This document shows, piece after piece, positions 6,997 to 10,318 of a stretch of DNA of 10,318 nucleotides. The stretch's first letter is position 1. Each line of letters begins with the position of its first letter. The notes below the pieces were generated by a model. That model was not told the origin of the DNA, ran no database searches, and saw nothing but the letters and a program-made list of their open reading frames with translations. Made by a program: the position numbers and the translations under genes. Origin of the DNA: Desulfurivibrio alkaliphilus (GTDB lineage Bacteria > Desulfobacterota > Desulfobulbia > Desulfobulbales > Desulfurivibrionaceae); NCBI GenBank assembly GCA_011048585.1, contig DSDS01000077.1:1-10318 (forward strand), given 5' to 3'.

Positions 6997-8334
6997 ATGA
7001 CCGCCCCGGACCCCAATACTCCCCTGGCCGAAAGGATGCGGCCCGACAGCCTGGCCGAGTTTGTCGGCCAGCGCCACCTGCTCGATGATGACAAACTGCT
7101 GGGGGGACTGCTGCGCACCGGCCACCTGCCCTCCCTGTTGCTCTGGGGACCTCCGGGCTCGGGCAAAACCACCCTGGCCCGCCTGCTGGCTCGGAGCAGC
7201 GGGGCAGATTTCGTCTTCTTTTCGGCGGTTCTCTCCGGGGTCAAGGAGATCCGGGAGATCGTCGAGCGGAGCCGCCGGCGCAAGGAGGAATCGGGGCGGG
7301 GCTGCATCCTCTTCGTCGACGAAATTCACCGGTTCAACAAAAGCCAGCAGGACGCCTTCCTGCCCCATGTGGAGGCGGGACTGATCACCCTGATCGGGGC
7401 CACCACCGAAAACCCCTCCTTTCAGGTGATCGCCCCCCTGCTCTCCCGCTGCCGGGTTCTGGTCCTCAATCCCCTGGAGCCGGAAGATCTGGAACGGATC
7501 CTGCGGGCCGCCTTGGCCGATCGCCAGCGAGGCCTGGGTGAACTTCGCCTGAGCATCAGCGATGAAGCGGTTGCCCACCTGGTGGGAATTGCCGACGGCG
7601 ACGCCCGTAACCTGCTCAACAGCCTCGAGATCGCCGCCGCCCTGGCCGCCGACCGGCATCAGGGCCAAAAAGGGGAAGAATCCGGCGCAATGATCGAGCT
7701 GACCACGGTGGAGGAGGCCTTGCAGCGCAAAAGCCTGCGCTACGACGCCGAAGGCGAAGAGCACTACAACCTGATCTCCGCCCTCCATAAAAGCCTGCGG
7801 GACAGCGACCCGGACGGCGCCCTCTACTGGCTGGTCCGCATGCTGATGGCCGGCGAAGAACCACTCTATATCGCCCGCCGCCTGATCCGGTTCGCCTCCG
7901 AAGATGTGGGGCTGGCCGACCCCCAGGCCCTGGCCCTGACCCTGCAAGCCCGGGAGGCTTACCATCTGCTGGGCAGTCCGGAAGGCGAGCTGGCCCTGGC
8001 CCAGGCCACGGCTTACCTGGCCACCGCCCCCAAAAGCAACGCGGTTTACACGGCCTATAATCAGATCCGGGACTGTGTCCGCCGCACCGGCACCCTGGCG
8101 GTGCCCATGAACCTGCGTAACGCCCCCACCCGGCTGATGCGGGAACTGGGCTACGGCAAGGACTACCAGTACGCCCATGACGACCGCCTGGGCCTGGTGG
8201 AGCAGCAGCACCTGCCCGATCGGCTCCAGGGAACCAGCTTCTACCACCCCACCAACCGGGGTTATGAAGCGGTGGTCAAAAACCGCCTGGATAAATGGCG
8301 CAAAATCCTGGCCCAAAGAAAAAGTGAAAAGTAA
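6997..8334 (+). CDS. rarA: Replication-associated recombination protein A (RarA/MgsA), AAA+ ATPase
   Basis: A 445-residue AAA+ ATPase of the clamp-loader-related RarA/Mgs1/WRNIP1 family, which acts in the cytoplasm on stalled replication forks and associates with SSB. The N-terminus LAERMRPDSLAEFVGQRHLL is characteristic. Walker A GPPGSGKT is at residues 51-58, Walker B ILFVDEIHRFNKSQQDAFLP at about 104-123, sensor 1 GATTENPSF at 134-142, and the arginine-finger segment LLSRCRV at 148-154. Sensor 2 falls in GDARNLLNSLE. The C-terminal half contains the tetramerisation and MgsA_C regions, including SLRDSDPDGALYWLVRML, SEDVGLADP and NLRNAPTRLMRELGYGK. Length and motifs are complete. The ATG lies only 3 bases after the upstream TAA and has no recognisable ribosome binding site, so translation probably depends on termination of the pseudokinase-WD40 gene. 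A 188-base AT-rich gap follows. Confidence 0.97.
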   Translation: MTAPDPNTPLAERMRPDSLAEFVGQRHLLDDDKLLGGLLRTGHLPSLLLWGPPGSGKTTLARLLARSSGADFVFFSAVLSGVKEIREIVERSRRRKEESGRGCILFVDEIHRFNKSQQDAFLPHVEAGLITLIGATTENPSFQVIAPLLSRCRVLVLNPLEPEDLERILRAALADRQRGLGELRLSISDEAVAHLVGIADGDARNLLNSLEIAAALAADRHQGQKGEESGAMIELTTVEEALQRKSLRYDAEGEEHYNLISALHKSLRDSDPDGALYWLVRMLMAGEEPLYIARRLIRFASEDVGLADPQALALTLQAREAYHLLGSPEGELALAQATAYLATAPKSNAVYTAYNQIRDCVRRTGTLAVPMNLRNAPTRLMRELGYGKDYQYAHDDRLGLVEQQHLPDRLQGTSFYHPTNRGYEAVVKNRLDKWRKILAQRKSEK

Positions 8335-8522
8335 CCTGTTGCTATTAAACGAAAAAAACAGCAAGCAGCAATAAAGTTCGCCAACTTATAATTTTCGGTT
8401 AATTTCAAAAAAAAACTTTTGTTTTTTAGCCGCTTACCTTATAGTCGAGGCCTGAACTGTTTTTTTTTGTGCTTAAGTGGAATTCACCACTCTGTTCCAC
8501 ATCGCCCCCGCAGAGGAATCCG
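8335..8522. other. AT-rich intergenic region with A/T tracts before the c-di-GMP gene
   Basis: This stretch differs sharply from its GC-rich surroundings. It contains an A9 tract at 8407-8415, a perfect AT hairpin (AAAAAAC 8410-8416, loop TTTT, GTTTTTT 8421-8427) and a T9 tract at 8460-8468. The T9 tract follows a short, weak stem around AGTCGAGGCCTGAACT (8443-8458), which could end the rarA transcript, though the stem is poor for an intrinsic terminator. A possible promoter is TTTTGT (8417-8422) with TATAGT (8440-8445) at 17-base spacing; the -35 is weak. Further down, GTGGAA (8477-8482) and TTCCAC (8495-8500) form a 6-base inverted repeat that could be an operator or a leader hairpin. No c-di-GMP riboswitch consensus was recognised. 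Confidence 0.4.
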
Positions 8523-10318
8523 ATGAAAACGGTGGACCAGCTTCGCACCATGTCGATCTGCGTTGTGGATGAAGATCGCGACAGGTTGGATCAACTGTGT
8601 GCCATCCTGGTGGACCAGGGCCGGTTCGGGTCGGTGAACTCCCTTGATTCATCCACGGCCCTGCAGCGGTACATCCACCCCCTCAACCCTTTTGAGTCCC
8701 CCCCACCCCTGCATCTGGTTCTGTTGAGCGCGTCCATGCCCCATGGTGATTCCCTGGAGGCCTGCAAGCTTCTCGATCAATCGGGAATTGCCCCGATCCT
8801 GATGATGGACGCCGTCGAGCAGTGGCAGGATGACCAGATCGGCCAAGCATTTGAAGCCGGGGCGGTGGATATCCTTTTTCGTCCCTGGTCCAACCCTGAA
8901 GTTGTTTCCCGGGCATACCTGGCCCTCCGCCTCCAGCACGAGCGGCTGACCCGCCGCCAGCGCGAGGAGCGGCTGGAGCAGGAGCTGGCGGAACGGCGGA
9001 TCATGGAGGCCCGCCTGCAGTACCGGACAGCCAACGATGAACTCACCGGCCTGGCCAATCGCGGCCAGCTTGAGCGAGCCCTGGAGCTGGCCCTGATCCG
9101 AGCCAAGAATTTTCAGCGGCCCGGGGCGCTACTCTATATCGATCTGGATCAGTTCAAGCTGGTCAACGATACCGAGGGGCACGACTCGGGAGATCGACTG
9201 CTGGGCCAGATGGCCGCCGTCCTGCGCCGCAGGGTACAACCCCGCCATCTGGCCGCCCGGATCGGCTCCGATGAGTTTGCCGTCCTCCTCGAACAGACTC
9301 CCCGCTCCGCGGTATTCAGTCTGGCCGAAGAGCTGCGGGAACTGTTCCACGGCCACTGCTTCGAGGGCCGGCTGGGGCGCTACCATTTGGGGGCAAGCAT
9401 CGGTATCGCCCTGCTGGCCCCCAATGAACGGCTGGAAAGCAGGGAGCTGCTGGCCAGGGCCGACCAGGCCTGTCATGTCGCCAAAATCCGGGGCCGAAAC
9501 CGGGTACACTGCTACGATTCCACCGATCCCGAAGTGCTGGGCCTGCAACGGGACGCCAGCTGGATCCCCATCTTGCGAGAGGCCCTGCAAGCGGGCAATT
9601 TCAGCCTGGTGTTCCAGCCCATCGTCCAGGCCCGGGGCGGACTCTGCCATCACTATGAAGCCCTGGTTCGATTGTCACAGAACGGCAGGCTCCATGGCCC
9701 GGGAGAGTTCATCCCGGCGGCGGAACGGGTGGGCCTGATCCACCAGATCGATCTCTGGGTGGTGGAAGCGGCCATCGACCGCCTGGCGGCCCTGCCCGCC
9801 ACCGACCAGCCCATCACCCTGAGTATCAATCTCTCGGCCTACGCCTTCCGTAACCCCGACCTGATGCCCCTGCTGGAACGCAAACTGGAGATGACCGGCC
9901 TGGCCCCCAGCCGCCTGATGTTTGAGGTGACCGAAACCTTGGCGGTAACCCAACTGGCCCAAACCCGCAAACTGGTCGAAAGAATGCGGGCCCTGGGTTG
10001 CCGTTTCGCCCTGGACGATTTCGGTTCCGGTTTCTCCACTTTCAGCTACCTGAAACATTTCCCCGTGGATCTGCTGAAAATTGATGGCGGATTCGTGGTC
10101 AACATGCTCAACAACAAGACCGATGAGTTGCTGGTCCGTTCCATGGTGGGGCTGGCCCATAGCCTGGGCAAGCCGGTAGCCGCCGAATTCGTGGAAAATG
10201 AAGCCACGGCCCAGCTCCTGCGCGAGATCGGGGTGGACTATCTGCAGGGCTACCATTTGGGCCGCCCCCAACCCCGCTTCGAGCCGGAGCCGGCGGTTGT
10301 GTTTTCCTCCCCGGAACC
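8523..10318 (+). CDS. c-di-GMP signalling protein: degenerate receiver, GGDEF and EAL domains, cut by the window edge
   Basis: 598 codons are visible with no stop before the window ends. The ATG at 8523 has a good ribosome binding site, GAGGA, five bases upstream. Residues about 10-125 have a response-regulator receiver shape (SICVVDEDRD, then LHLVLLSASMP, then GAVDILFRPW), but the phospho-acceptor Asp is Ser69, the conserved Thr position is Asp (MMDA) and the Lys is Arg120. A charged coiled coil (about 137-168) leads to the GGDEF domain, with DELTGLANR (172-180) and IDLDQFKLVNDTEGHDSGD (206-224). The signature motif is GSDEF (248-252) and there is no RxxD I-site. The EAL domain starts near 350 with EALVR (379-383). 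It keeps Asn436 in INLS, Glu468 in FEVTE, Asp498-Asp499 in LDDFGSG, Lys519, the EFVE segment (555-558) and Gln575 in QGYHLGRP. Phosphodiesterase activity is therefore likely, and cyclase activity uncertain. The protein appears cytoplasmic with no membrane segments. No recognisable partner kinase gene is adjacent. Confidence 0.92.
   Translation, partial: MKTVDQLRTMSICVVDEDRDRLDQLCAILVDQGRFGSVNSLDSSTALQRYIHPLNPFESPPPLHLVLLSASMPHGDSLEACKLLDQSGIAPILMMDAVEQWQDDQIGQAFEAGAVDILFRPWSNPEVVSRAYLALRLQHERLTRRQREERLEQELAERRIMEARLQYRTANDELTGLANRGQLERALELALIRAKNFQRPGALLYIDLDQFKLVNDTEGHDSGDRLLGQMAAVLRRRVQPRHLAARIGSDEFAVLLEQTPRSAVFSLAEELRELFHGHCFEGRLGRYHLGASIGIALLAPNERLESRELLARADQACHVAKIRGRNRVHCYDSTDPEVLGLQRDASWIPILREALQAGNFSLVFQPIVQARGGLCHHYEALVRLSQNGRLHGPGEFIPAAERVGLIHQIDLWVVEAAIDRLAALPATDQPITLSINLSAYAFRNPDLMPLLERKLEMTGLAPSRLMFEVTETLAVTQLAQTRKLVERMRALGCRFALDDFGSGFSTFSYLKHFPVDLLKIDGGFVVNMLNNKTDELLVRSMVGLAHSLGKPVAAEFVENEATAQLLREIGVDYLQGYHLGRPQPRFEPEPAVVFSSPE

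Noticed and set aside
6634..8364. A 576-codon open frame on the minus strand opposite rarA and the end of the WD40 gene.
   Set aside because: The plus strand encodes clear RarA and WD40 motifs. The antisense product is a low-complexity Gly/Gln-rich sequence with no recognisable domain, as expected from G/C-rich third codon positions.
8335..8522. A c-di-GMP riboswitch or small RNA before the GGDEF-EAL gene.
   Set aside because: No GEMM-like conserved core or tetraloop-receptor pattern was found. Only AT tracts and short inverted repeats are present.

Overview
The window is a GC-rich, densely coded bacterial chromosome segment. Codon third positions are strongly G/C, so long spurious frames appear opposite the real genes. 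Gene content (RecN, RarA, a periplasmic M48 protease with TPRs, a ThiI-like PP-loop protein with an NFACT-type tail, a kinase-like/WD40 fusion and a REC-GGDEF-EAL protein) suits a Gram-negative, probably anaerobic member of the Desulfobacterota, perhaps near Desulfobulbales/Desulfurivibrio. That taxonomic placement is inference from gene types and composition; no marker gene proves it.

Left part (1-3122, minus strand): a tight operon reads leftwards. It runs recN (3122-1419), a PP-loop ATPase related to tRNA thiolation enzymes (1422-376, overlapping recN by the 4 bases ATGA), and then the N-terminal 118 codons of an ABC exporter (GTG start at 356) that runs off the left edge. A short divergent intergenic region (3123-3288) separates this operon from the plus-strand genes.

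Centre (3289-8334, plus strand): three co-directional genes lie almost end to end. They are a secreted BepA-like M48 metalloprotease with C-terminal TPRs, a 745-residue protein joining a catalytically degenerate protein-kinase fold to a seven-repeat WD40 propeller, and the AAA+ replication-fork protein RarA. Gaps are 9 and 3 bases, so they are probably co-transcribed. The kinase-like/WD40 protein has lost the catalytic Asp, the metal-binding Asp and the usual Lys/Asn of the catalytic loop. It looks like a pseudokinase scaffold and is the least ordinary gene here.

Right part (8335-10318): a 188-base AT-rich intergenic region with long A and T tracts precedes a c-di-GMP signalling gene that runs off the right edge. 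Its N-terminal receiver domain lacks the phospho-acceptor Asp. Its GGDEF motif reads GSDEF with no I-site, while its EAL domain keeps the catalytic residues, so net phosphodiesterase activity driven by a non-phosphorylated input is the most likely reading.

No tRNA, rRNA, CRISPR array, insertion sequence or phage gene was seen. The region looks like core chromosome with two unusual signalling proteins rather than a mobile island.
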